This document shows, piece by piece, positions 14,932 to 21,393 of a stretch of DNA of 21,393 nucleotides. Position 1 is the first letter of the stretch, and each line of letters begins with the position of its first letter. Position numbers and translations under genes: made by a program. The notes under the pieces were generated by a model. That model was not told the origin of the DNA. It did no database searches and saw nothing but the letters and a program-made list of their open reading frames with translations. Source of the stretch: DASZHJ01 sp035938015. GTDB taxonomy: Bacteria; Pseudomonadota; Alphaproteobacteria; ATCC43930; CGMCC-115725. The DNA lies in contig DASZHJ010000050.1 of the NCBI GenBank assembly GCA_035938015.1, positions 1 through 21,393 on the forward strand. The letters run 5' to 3'.

Positions 14932-15387
14932 CTACTCGATGACCATCAGCACCTGGCCGTATTCGACGGGGGTGCCATCGGCGATCAGGATCTCGGCGAC
15001 GCGTCCCCCCTTGGGGGCGCGAATCTGGTTCATCACCTTCATGGCCTCGATGATGAGGAGCACGCGCCCTTCCTCGACGCGGTCGCCAAGCTTGACGAAC
15101 GGCGGCTGATCTGGCTGCGGCGCGATATAGGCGGTGCCGACCATGGGCGCCTTGACCGCGCCGGGATGGTCGACCGGCGCCACGGCGCTCGCAGGCGCGG
15201 TTGGCGCTTCCGCCGGCGCCGGCGCGGCGACCGCAACCGTGGGAGCCAGGGCGGCCGCGGTACGCGCCACCCGGATCCGCCGGTCGCCGACGGAATATTC
15301 GATCTCGGTGAGGCCAGTCTCGTCGAGCAGCGCCGCGAGGGTGCGGACGAGATCACTGTCGATCGGGAGATCGCTGCGGGTAGGCAT
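14932..15387 (-). CDS. accB: Acetyl-CoA carboxylase, biotin carboxyl carrier protein
   Basis: A 151-residue carrier that holds biotin on K117 in the motif EAMKVMN. The N-terminal part (SDLVRTLAALLDETGLTEIE) is the conserved AccB head, followed by an Ala/Pro linker (about 45-75) and the C-terminal biotinyl domain (about 77-151). The start ATG at 15385-15387 has GGAGG ten bases upstream and gives the normal N terminus; the frame is open further upstream but without family similarity. It is translated between aroQ and accC with 16-base gaps on each side. Confidence 0.97.
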   Translation of the reverse strand: MPTRSDLPIDSDLVRTLAALLDETGLTEIEYSVGDRRIRVARTAAALAPTVAVAAPAPAEAPTAPASAVAPVDHPGAVKAPMVGTAYIAPQPDQPPFVKLGDRVEEGRVLLIIEAMKVMNQIRAPKGGRVAEILIADGTPVEYGQVLMVIE

Positions 15388-15403
15388 CCGGCTCGAGCCT
15401 CCG

Positions 15404-15865
15404 TCAGTCCGCTTTGTCGGCAGCCGCTTCAAGGATCCGCGCCATGGCATCGAGCGCCAGTAGATAGCCTTGGGAGCCAAGGCCCATGATCACACCGGTG
15501 GCCACCGAGCTCACGAAGGACCGATGCCGCCACTCCTCGCGCCGGTGGATATTACTAAGGTGCACCTCGATCACCGGCACGTCCGCGATCTTGAGGGCGT
15601 CGTGAACCGCGACCGAGGTGTGCGTGAGCGCCGCGGGGTTGATCACGATGCCGTCGGCGCCCTGCCGCGCCTCGTGGATCCAATCGACGATCTGGCCTTC
15701 GTGATTGGATTGCCGGAAATCTACATCGAGGCCCAGCTCGCCCGCGCGCTCGGCGCAAGCGGCCTCGATGTCCGCGAGCGTGTCGCTGCCGTAGATCTGC
15801 GGCTCCCGCACACCCAGCATGTTGAGGTTGGGTCCGTTCAGAACGAAGATCGTGGCGCGGGCCAC
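15404..15865 (-). CDS. aroQ: Type II 3-dehydroquinate dehydratase
   Basis: A 153-residue enzyme that dehydrates 3-dehydroquinate to 3-dehydroshikimate in the shikimate pathway. Active-site residues are present: N13, R20 and Y25 in the LNGPNLN and REPQIYG segments, N76 and H82 in INPAALTHTS, and H102 with R113 in EVHLSNIHRREEWRHRS. Translation starts at GTG 15863-15865, with GAGGGA a few bases upstream; no better ATG fits the conserved N terminus. It is the first gene of the operon with accB, accC and aat, an order I recall from many alphaproteobacteria, and it is divergent from the TTC38-like gene. Confidence 0.97.
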   Translation of the reverse strand: MARATIFVLNGPNLNMLGVREPQIYGSDTLADIEAACAERAGELGLDVDFRQSNHEGQIVDWIHEARQGADGIVINPAALTHTSVAVHDALKIADVPVIEVHLSNIHRREEWRHRSFVSSVATGVIMGLGSQGYLLALDAMARILEAAADKAD

Positions 15866-16014
15866 CGGGTCCCTCGCTGCAGAATTGAGGTCCGGCGCCT
15901 TATAGCAGGGCGAGCGCGGCGGGGGAATGCTCGGTTGTGGCAGCGCCTTCCGCTTGCTTCGGCTCTCCCACGTGCCCTATTGAGGACTGGAATGACTTCC
16001 ACTCGGAGGGTGCC

Positions 16015-17322
16015 GTGTCGAGCGACCGCTTCGGACTGAGCGTGACCACGACATCGGCGCGCGCGCTCGCGCTCTATAAAGACGCGGTCGACCGAATCCT
16101 ATCCGCCAACGTGGGCGCGGAGGCGCTGCTCGCCGAGGCGATCGAGATCGATCCGGGCTTTGCCCTCTCGCACATCGCGCTTGCCCGCAGCGCGCAGCTC
16201 CATGGCCGCATGGACGAGGCGAAGCGCGCGGCGGCACGCGCGAATGCCTGCGCCGCCGCGTCTAGCGCGCGAGAGCAGCGCCATGTCGAGGCGTTGACCT
16301 TTTCCATCAACGGCGAGCCCGCGCGGGCGATGGCCGCCGTGGAGGCGCACATGCGCGATTATCCGCGCGACGCGCTGGTACTGTCTCTTGCACTCGGTGT
16401 CTACGGACTCATTGCGTTCAGCGGTCGGGCGGATCACCACGAGGCGCAGCGCGCGCTCCTCGACGGCTTGGCGCCGCGCTGGGGCGAGGATTGGTGGTTT
16501 TTGGGGTTCCTCGGCTGGTCCCGCGTCGAGACCGGCGATCCCCGCGGCGGCACCGAGATCCTCGAGCATGCGCTCGCCCTCAATCCCCGCAACGCACATG
16601 CGGCACACGCACGCACCCACGCCCGTGTCGAACTCGGCGAGACCGCCGAGGGCATTGCGTTCCTGACGGCTTGGCTGCGCGACTACGATCCCGCGGCACA
16701 GCTGCATTGCCATTTCAACTGGCACTTGGCGCTCTTCGAGCTCGACCTCGGCGCGCCCGAGCGCGCGATGGCCCGGTATCGTGCGGCCATGCGTCCCGCC
16801 GTCGCGCGGTGCGCCCCTATGGCGACGCTCGCGGATGCCGCGTCGTTCCTCTGGCGCTGCGAACTTCTGGACGCCGGTCCGCGGCCGCTACCTTGGGAAG
16901 AGGTCGCGGAATTCGCGGAGCGGCTGTTTTCCCGAGCGGGACTGGCCTTTGCAGACCTGCATGCCGCAATGGCGGAGGGCGCGACGCATGCCGCGGCGAG
17001 CCTCGAGAGCCGCATCGGAGAGCTGGAGCGTCTTGTGAGTGAGGGCAAGCTGCCGCAGGGGCGGGTGGTGCCGACGCTCTGCCGAGGCCTCAGGGCCCTC
17101 GCCCAGCGCGAGCCTGAGAAAGCCGCCGATCTCTTGGCGGCGGCCATGCCCGATTTGACACGAGTGGCCGGCAGTCATGCGCAGCGTGAGGTCTTCGAAG
17201 ATACGCTGATCGTCGCGTTGATCCGCTGCAGGCGGCGCGGGCGTGCGCGGGAGTTGTTGACCGAGCGCCTGGCTCGCCGGCCACGTGCACAGGACGCAGC
17301 CTGGCTGGCGGCGACCGGCTGA
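16015..17322 (+). CDS. TTC38-like tetratricopeptide repeat protein
   Basis: A 435-residue all-helical protein resembling eukaryotic TTC38 along its length. Shared landmarks are SAREQRHVEA (84-93; human TTC38 has a REQLHVSA segment), CHFNWHLALFELDLG (232-246; CHNYWHWALY in human) and GSHAQREVF (386-394; GSNAQRDVF in human). Helical pairs with Ala at fixed positions fit TPR units around residues 35-75 and 160-200. GTG 16015 is chosen because GGAGG (16005-16009) lies five bases upstream and the protein then starts like TTC38; an upstream in-frame ATG at 15937 lacks similarity. There is no signal peptide. Function is unknown; the conserved His/Cys/Trp cluster near 232-237 hints at more than a plain scaffold. 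Confidence 0.85.
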   Translation: MSSDRFGLSVTTTSARALALYKDAVDRILSANVGAEALLAEAIEIDPGFALSHIALARSAQLHGRMDEAKRAAARANACAAASSAREQRHVEALTFSINGEPARAMAAVEAHMRDYPRDALVLSLALGVYGLIAFSGRADHHEAQRALLDGLAPRWGEDWWFLGFLGWSRVETGDPRGGTEILEHALALNPRNAHAAHARTHARVELGETAEGIAFLTAWLRDYDPAAQLHCHFNWHLALFELDLGAPERAMARYRAAMRPAVARCAPMATLADAASFLWRCELLDAGPRPLPWEEVAEFAERLFSRAGLAFADLHAAMAEGATHAAASLESRIGELERLVSEGKLPQGRVVPTLCRGLRALAQREPEKAADLLAAAMPDLTRVAGSHAQREVFEDTLIVALIRCRRRGRARELLTERLARRPRAQDAAWLAATG

Positions 17323-17482
17323 AATCTCGGCCTTAACCAAGCGCGGCTCCGCAGCCTCAATGGCGCGCGCGGATTTTCAACAGATTTTTTAGCCGCGACA
17401 GTGCCGTTAACTTTATTTCCCTAAAAATCGATGCAAGTATTGGGTGTGAAGCGTCATGCAAGGCGTGGGACTGGAGGACGAG

Positions 17483-17761
17483 ATGCCCGATTTACTGCAT
17501 TGGAGCGCAGCGCTCCTGGCGTTGCTCGGTCTCTTCTTGTGGTTCTGGTCGGGCGGCATTCGCGTACCCCAGAGCGCGGAGAGCTCCCAATCCGTGGCAC
17601 GGCGCAAGCGGCAGCTGGGCAGGGTGGCGATCTTTGCCGCCGTCGTCTCGGCCTTGCTCCAGGCTGCCGTGGCTTCGGCCTCGACCACGCAATTGAAAGA
17701 GATCGTGCTGTGGGCGTCGGCGACTCCCGCCGCAATCGTCTCGACCGACGCGGCGGTCTGA
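17483..17761 (+). CDS. Small two-helix membrane protein, function unknown
   Basis: A 92-residue protein with a strong ribosome-binding site, GGAGG (17473-17477), five bases before ATG 17483. Residues about 6-24 (HWSAALLALLGLFLWFW) form one membrane helix. A basic loop (ARRKRQLGR) follows, then a second hydrophobic stretch at about 50-66. The charge pattern places the loop in the cytoplasm. I do not recognise a family. The AT-richer segment at about 17375-17430 upstream probably holds its promoter. Its stop lies one base from the stop of the convergent marR-type gene. It could be lineage-specific. Confidence 0.72.
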   Translation: MPDLLHWSAALLALLGLFLWFWSGGIRVPQSAESSQSVARRKRQLGRVAIFAAVVSALLQAAVASASTTQLKEIVLWASATPAAIVSTDAAV

Positions 17762-17762
17762 G

Positions 17763-18263
17763 CTAATCCGACTCCGCGACGAACGGCGTCCCGGCCCGCG
17801 CCTCGAGTTTGGCGAGAAGTTCGTCGAGCGCGTCGCGCTCGGCGTCGGTCAGCTCGGCGAGGAGGCGCGCCTCAACCCGTCGCGCGTGCGGCACGATCTC
17901 GCGGTGAATGGCCTCGCCCGCGGCCGTGAGCGCCAGGATCGAGCGACGCCGGTCCATACGGTCGATGCGGCGGCTTAAGCGGCCTGCCGCCACGAGCCGC
18001 GCGACCGCCCGGCTCACGCGCACTTTGTCCATCTGGGTCTTCTCGCCGACGCCGCGGGCGGAGAGCGGGCCGAACCGCCCCAGCACCGCCATCACCCGCC
18101 ATTCCGGCACGCTCAGGCGAAACCGCCGCTCGTAACTCCGCGCGATTGCGTTGGAGATCCGGAGCATCAGCACGGAGAGCCGATAGGGCAGGAAGCGCTC
18201 GAGCACGAGGCCGTCCCCGGCCTGAAGAGCCGCGCCTCGGCGGGGGCTTGGATTTTGTTTCAT
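17763..18263 (-). CDS. MarR-family transcriptional regulator, likely repressor of the homogentisate operon
   Basis: A 166-residue winged helix-turn-helix dimer-type regulator. The N-terminal dimerisation helix (LPYRLSVLMLRISNAIARSY) leads to LSVPEWRVMAVLGR, the recognition region TQMDKVRVSRAVARLVAAG, and the wing DRMDRRRSILALT. The start codon (18261-18263) lies in the middle of the perfect palindrome 18257-18270, and there is no Shine-Dalgarno sequence. TTGACC on the minus strand (18295-18300) is a good -35 at a distance that would put transcription start close to the ATG, so the mRNA may be leaderless. It is divergent from hppD-hmgA-fah and probably represses them in the absence of an aromatic effector; this is inferred from location and family. 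Confidence 0.9.
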   Translation of the reverse strand: MKQNPSPRRGAALQAGDGLVLERFLPYRLSVLMLRISNAIARSYERRFRLSVPEWRVMAVLGRFGPLSARGVGEKTQMDKVRVSRAVARLVAAGRLSRRIDRMDRRRSILALTAAGEAIHREIVPHARRVEARLLAELTDAERDALDELLAKLEARAGTPFVAESD

Positions 18264-18276
18264 ATGAAACTAAATT
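18248..18276 (+). promoter_or_regulatory. Candidate promoter of hppD-hmgA-fah
   Basis: TTGGAT (18248-18253) and TAAATT (18271-18276) are spaced by 17 bases, with three and four consensus matches. The spacer contains the whole palindrome 18257-18270, and a second palindrome (18277-18289) begins right after the -10. A repressor bound to either site would block RNA polymerase. The hexamers are weak, so the promoter is a position-based inference. Confidence 0.4.
18257..18270. promoter_or_regulatory. Perfect palindrome, candidate MarR operator 1
   Basis: GTTTCATATGAAAC is a perfect 14-base palindrome between the marR-type gene and hppD. It includes the marR start codon, so a bound repressor would block its own gene as well as the divergent operon. 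Length and AT-rich centre fit MarR-family sites. Confidence 0.7.
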
Positions 18277-18289
18277 GCTCATCATGAGC
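18277..18289. promoter_or_regulatory. Perfect palindrome, candidate MarR operator 2
   Basis: GCTCATCATGAGC is a perfect 13-base inverted repeat with a single central base. Its centre is about 19.5 bases from that of the first palindrome, close to two turns of DNA, so two dimers could bind the same face. The two sites differ in their outer bases but share TCAT/ATGA half-site cores. Confidence 0.6.
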
Positions 18290-18348
18290 GCTTGGGTCAA
18301 GGGTGCTTGCGCCCGGATCCCGGCCAAACCGATCGAGGGAGGAACGAG

Positions 18349-19470
18349 ATGCCTCTCGCCGCCAAGACGCGTTCCCCGGGCGCGGAAGAGCCACGCGACC
18401 TCTGGGACAACCCCATGGGCACCGACGGCTTCGAGTTCGTGGAGTACACCGCGCCCGACACGGCGGCGCTCGGCGGGCTGTTCGAAAGCATGGGCTTCGC
18501 GCCGGTGGCGCGTCACCGATCGAAGAAGGTGACGCTCTATCGCCAAGGCGACGTGAACTTCATCGTCAACGCGGAGCCGGAGAGCTTCGCGCAAGCCTTC
18601 GCCCGGCTTCATGGCCCGTCGGTCTGTGCTATCGCCTTCCGCGTGCGCGATGCCGCGCGTGCCTATGCGCGGGCGATCGGGCTCGGCGCAAAACCGGTCG
18701 CCGGCAAGGTCGGACCGATGGAACTCAATATCCCCGCGATCGAGGGGATCGGCGGCAGCATTCTGTATCTTGTCGACCGCTACGGCGACCACACCATCTA
18801 CGACGTGGATTTCGTGCCGCTGTCGGGTGCCGAGGCGAAGCCCAAGGGTGTCGGGCTCGTTGGCGTCGATCATCTCACCCACAACGTGCACCAAGGCCGC
18901 ATGGCGCTCTGGGCCAAGTTCTACGAGGATCTCTTCAACTTCCGCGAAGTCCGCTACTTCGACATCGAGGGCAAGCTCACAGGCCTGCGCTCCAAAGCGA
19001 TGACGAGCCCCTGCGGCCGGATCCGCATCCCCATCAACGAGAGCGCCGACGACAAGTCGCAGATCGCGGAATATCTCGCGGCCTATCATGGCGAGGGCAT
19101 CCAGCACATCGCGCTCGCCACATCCGACATTTTCGCGACGGTGGAGGATTTGCGCGCCAAAGGCGTAACGTTCATGGACGTGCCCGACACCTACTTCGAG
19201 CAGCTGGATGCGCGGCTCCCCGGCCATGGCCAGGATCTCGACCGGCTCCGCCGCAACCGGATCCTGGTCGACGGCGCGCCCACCAGGGGCGGCGGCCTGC
19301 TGCTGCAGATCTTCACGAATACCGTGATCGGCCCGATTTTTTTCGAGATCATCCAACGCAAAGGCAACGAGGGCTTCGGCGAGGGCAATTTCCGCGCGCT
19401 CTTCGAGTCGATCGAGCTCGACCAGATCCGCCGCGGCGTGCTCGATCCGAAGGCCACGGCAGGGGAGTGA
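18349..19470 (+). CDS. hppD: 4-hydroxyphenylpyruvate dioxygenase
   Basis: A 373-residue Fe(II) dioxygenase that turns 4-hydroxyphenylpyruvate into homogentisate in tyrosine breakdown. Two vicinal-oxygen-chelate domains are visible. The iron ligands are H175 (GVDHLTHNV), H253 (GIQHIALAT) and E333 (FFEIIQRKG). The terminal segment GFGEGNFRALFESIELDQ is diagnostic and forms the C-terminal helix that gates the active site. GGGAGGA (18337-18343) lies five bases before ATG 18349; the frame is open upstream, but that part overlaps the operator region and lacks similarity. It is first in an operon with hmgA (four-base gap) and fah. Confidence 0.97.
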   Translation: MPLAAKTRSPGAEEPRDLWDNPMGTDGFEFVEYTAPDTAALGGLFESMGFAPVARHRSKKVTLYRQGDVNFIVNAEPESFAQAFARLHGPSVCAIAFRVRDAARAYARAIGLGAKPVAGKVGPMELNIPAIEGIGGSILYLVDRYGDHTIYDVDFVPLSGAEAKPKGVGLVGVDHLTHNVHQGRMALWAKFYEDLFNFREVRYFDIEGKLTGLRSKAMTSPCGRIRIPINESADDKSQIAEYLAAYHGEGIQHIALATSDIFATVEDLRAKGVTFMDVPDTYFEQLDARLPGHGQDLDRLRRNRILVDGAPTRGGGLLLQIFTNTVIGPIFFEIIQRKGNEGFGEGNFRALFESIELDQIRRGVLDPKATAGE

Positions 19471-19474
19471 CGAC

Positions 19475-20617
19475 ATGAAGAGCTGGATTCGATTTCCACG
19501 CGTCGAGGGCAATGCCCCACGCCAGGCGCATGCCGATCTGCCGCCCGGCACCTACGAGCGGGAACTCGGCAAGGAGGGTTTCTTCGGGCCGGCGACGCAG
19601 ATGATCCATGCGCATCCGCCCACCGGCTGGACGCGCTGGGAGGGTCCGCTGAGGCCACGCGCCTTCGATCTCACCAAGCTCAACGACGTTGCGGCCTCGC
19701 CCTGGGATGCCGACGAGATCCTGATGAACGCGCATCTGCGCTACCGGCTCTGGCGCGCCACCGGCAGGATGGATCACCTCGTACGCAACGGAGACGGCGA
19801 CGAGCTCCTGTTCGTCCACGAGGGTGCGGGCGACCTTTATTGCGACTGGGGTCATCTCAAGTTCCGCGACGGCGATTACATCGTGCTGCCGCGCGGCGCG
19901 CAGTGGCGCGTCGCCTGCCAGGGTGCCGCGGTGTTCCTGATGATCGAGGCGACCAACGACGGCTATTGCCTGCCGGAGAAGGGACTGGTGGGCGGCCACG
20001 CGATCTTCGATCCCGCCATCCTCGACGTGCCCGCGATCGATGACGCCTTCAAGGCGCAGCAGACGCCCAAGGGCAAGCGCGAGGAGTGGACGGTGCGCGT
20101 CAAGCGTCGCGACACCCTCTCCACCATCACCTATCCGTACAATCCTTTGGACGCGGTGGGGTGGCACGGCGACCTCGCGCCCGTGCGGCTCAACTGGCGT
20201 GACATCCGGCCGCTGATGAGCCACCGCGTCCACTTGCCGCCCTCGGCGCACACCACGTTCCTGGCCAGTCGTTTCGTGGTGGGGACCTTCGTGCCGCGAC
20301 CCTTCGAGAGCGATCCCGGCGCGCTTAAGGTGCCGTTCTTTCATTCGAACGACGATTACGACGAGGTGCTGTTCTATCACCGCGGCGATTTTTTCTCGCG
20401 CGACAACATCCATGCTGGGATGGTGACGCTACATCCCAGCGGATTTCCGCACGGGCCGCATCCCAAGGCGCTCGCGGGCGCGCTCAAGCCGAAGAAGCTC
20501 GAAACCGACGAGGTCGCGGTGATGGTGGATGCGCGCGACGCGCTCGAGATCGGCAACCTACCGCCCGGCGTCGAGGTCGAGGACTACGTCAATTCCTGGC
20601 GCACGGAGGCGCCATGA
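19475..20617 (+). CDS. hmgA: Homogentisate 1,2-dioxygenase, short bacterial type
   Basis: A 380-residue Fe(II) cupin enzyme that opens the homogentisate ring to maleylacetoacetate. It is shorter than the Pseudomonas/human type (about 430-445 residues) and resembles the form seen in actinobacteria and some alphaproteobacteria. The segment FFHSNDDYDEVLFYHRGDF contains H290 and E297, and the third ligand is probably in SGFPHGPHP (H326 or H329). H290 and E297 are seven residues apart, against six in the human enzyme's H335/E341 pair, so exact ligand assignment is uncertain. The start is four bases after the hppD stop, and the stop codon overlaps the fah start (ATGA). Confidence 0.92.
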   Translation: MKSWIRFPRVEGNAPRQAHADLPPGTYERELGKEGFFGPATQMIHAHPPTGWTRWEGPLRPRAFDLTKLNDVAASPWDADEILMNAHLRYRLWRATGRMDHLVRNGDGDELLFVHEGAGDLYCDWGHLKFRDGDYIVLPRGAQWRVACQGAAVFLMIEATNDGYCLPEKGLVGGHAIFDPAILDVPAIDDAFKAQQTPKGKREEWTVRVKRRDTLSTITYPYNPLDAVGWHGDLAPVRLNWRDIRPLMSHRVHLPPSAHTTFLASRFVVGTFVPRPFESDPGALKVPFFHSNDDYDEVLFYHRGDFFSRDNIHAGMVTLHPSGFPHGPHPKALAGALKPKKLETDEVAVMVDARDALEIGNLPPGVEVEDYVNSWRTEAP

Positions 20618-21393
20618 AGCTCGCGAGCCTCAAGCGCGGCGGCCGCGACGGCACGCTGGTCGTCGTAAGCCGGGATCTCTTGCGCTGCGCCGCGGTTCCG
20701 GCCGTGGCGCCCACGCTCCAGCGAGCGCTGGAAGATTGGGCGCTCGCGGAGCCCGCCCTTCGGGCCATCGCCATCCAGCTAGAGCAAGGCAAGCCTGACG
20801 CCCAGCCCTTCGACGCGACGCTCGCGGCAGCGCCGTTGCCGCGCGCCTATCAATGGCTCGACGGGTCCGCCTACCTCTATCACGTCGAGCTCGTGCGCAA
20901 GGCCCGCAAGGCAGAGATGCCGCCGAGCTTCTACAGCGATCCCCTGATGTATCAGGGCGGTTCCGACAGCTTCATCGGCCCGACCGACGATATCCTGGTC
21001 GCGGACGAATCATCGGGCATCGATTTCGAGAGCGAGGTCGCGGTGGTCGTGGACGACGTGCCCATGGGCGTCTCGGCGGATCAGGCCGCGAGCCACATCA
21101 AGCTGGTGATGCTCGTCAACGACGTGAGTCTCAGGAACCTGATCCCGACGGAGCTCGCCAAGGGCTTCGGCTTCTTGCATGGCAAGCCCGCCACATCGTT
21201 CTCGCCGGTGGCGGTGACGCCGGACGAGCTGGGTTCCGCCTGGGACGGCCGCAAGTTGAGTTTGCCGCTCACGAGCAGCCTCAACGGCACGCTCTTCGGC
21301 GAGCCCAACGCCGGCCGCGACATGAATTTCGATTTTCCCGCGCTGATCGCACACGCCGCGCGCACCCGCGAGCTCGAGGCCGGCACTATCGTC
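20614..21393 (+). CDS. Fumarylacetoacetate hydrolase family protein, cut by window edge
   Basis: The first 260 codons of a hydrolase that likely splits fumarylacetoacetate into fumarate and acetoacetate, the last step of the pathway. An N-terminal domain (1 to about 75) precedes the catalytic part. SFYSDPLMYQGGSDSFIGP and DFESEVAVVVDDVPMG (E139 and E141, metal ligands of this family) are clear, as is the MLVNDVSLRN strand and the later GFGFLHGKPATSFSP segment. Bacterial proteins of this type are about 330 residues, so about 70 are missing beyond the right edge. It is translationally coupled to hmgA by a four-base overlap. A maleylacetoacetate isomerase gene is not visible; it may follow to the right. 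Confidence 0.93.
   Translation, partial: MKLASLKRGGRDGTLVVVSRDLLRCAAVPAVAPTLQRALEDWALAEPALRAIAIQLEQGKPDAQPFDATLAAAPLPRAYQWLDGSAYLYHVELVRKARKAEMPPSFYSDPLMYQGGSDSFIGPTDDILVADESSGIDFESEVAVVVDDVPMGVSADQAASHIKLVMLVNDVSLRNLIPTELAKGFGFLHGKPATSFSPVAVTPDELGSAWDGRKLSLPLTSSLNGTLFGEPNAGRDMNFDFPALIAHAARTRELEAGTIV

Noticed and set aside
15937..16014. Earlier ATG for the TTC38-like protein
   Set aside because: GGAGG is placed correctly for GTG 16015, and the extra 26 residues have no counterpart in the family.
17872..19551. 559-codon minus-strand frame opposite hppD and overlapping marR
   Set aside because: hppD on the plus strand has all iron ligands, and marR in another frame has a full winged helix; this frame has no family resemblance.

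Overview
The window is GC-rich, gene-dense DNA that looks like an alphaproteobacterial chromosome. The support is an NDUFA12-type complex I accessory gene, a DUF2155 gene, an alphaproteobacterial-type cobalamin-dependent ribonucleotide reductase, and the neighbourhood NDUFA12 - mlaD - DUF2155 - aat - accC - accB - aroQ, which from memory is common in that class. Genus cannot be fixed by reading alone; a Rhodospirillales- or Rhizobiales-like bacterium is an inference. No tRNA, rRNA, CRISPR array, insertion sequence, integrase or phage gene was seen.

Layout. (1) 1-1859, minus: the N-terminal 619 codons of nrdJ, running off the left edge. (2) 2195-5575, plus: a LacI-family regulator, then a putative operon of one periplasmic binding protein and two polar-amino-acid-type permeases. 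A perfect LacI-type operator (3277-3290) sits at the start of the transport genes, and no ATPase gene is present. (3) 5577-6458, minus: an EamA exporter. (4) 6518-7475, plus: NDUFA12 and an MlaD-type protein. (5) 7456-12433: an accessory block of a methyltransferase, a 76-residue protein, an MFS transporter, a secreted protein, a small hypothetical protein and a divergent SHMT-like PLP enzyme. It separates NDUFA12/mlaD from (6) DUF2155 (plus) and the minus-strand operon aroQ-accB-accC-aat (12486-15865). (7) 16015-17761, plus: a TTC38-like TPR protein and a small two-helix membrane protein. (8) 17763-21393: a MarR-family repressor divergent from hppD-hmgA-fah, the homogentisate route of tyrosine/phenylalanine breakdown. 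The divergent promoter region holds two perfect palindromes, one containing the marR start codon; fah runs off the right edge.

How the genes work together. aroQ makes 3-dehydroshikimate-pathway intermediates, accB/accC start fatty-acid synthesis, and aat serves N-end-rule tagging. hppD, hmgA and fah convert 4-hydroxyphenylpyruvate to fumarate and acetoacetate in three steps. I see no wholly new multi-gene system. The items most worth a second look are the SHMT-like enzyme that has lost the residues for folate chemistry, the LacI-controlled ATPase-less transporter whose binding protein lacks the usual amino-group-binding Asp, and the marR/hppD operator architecture.
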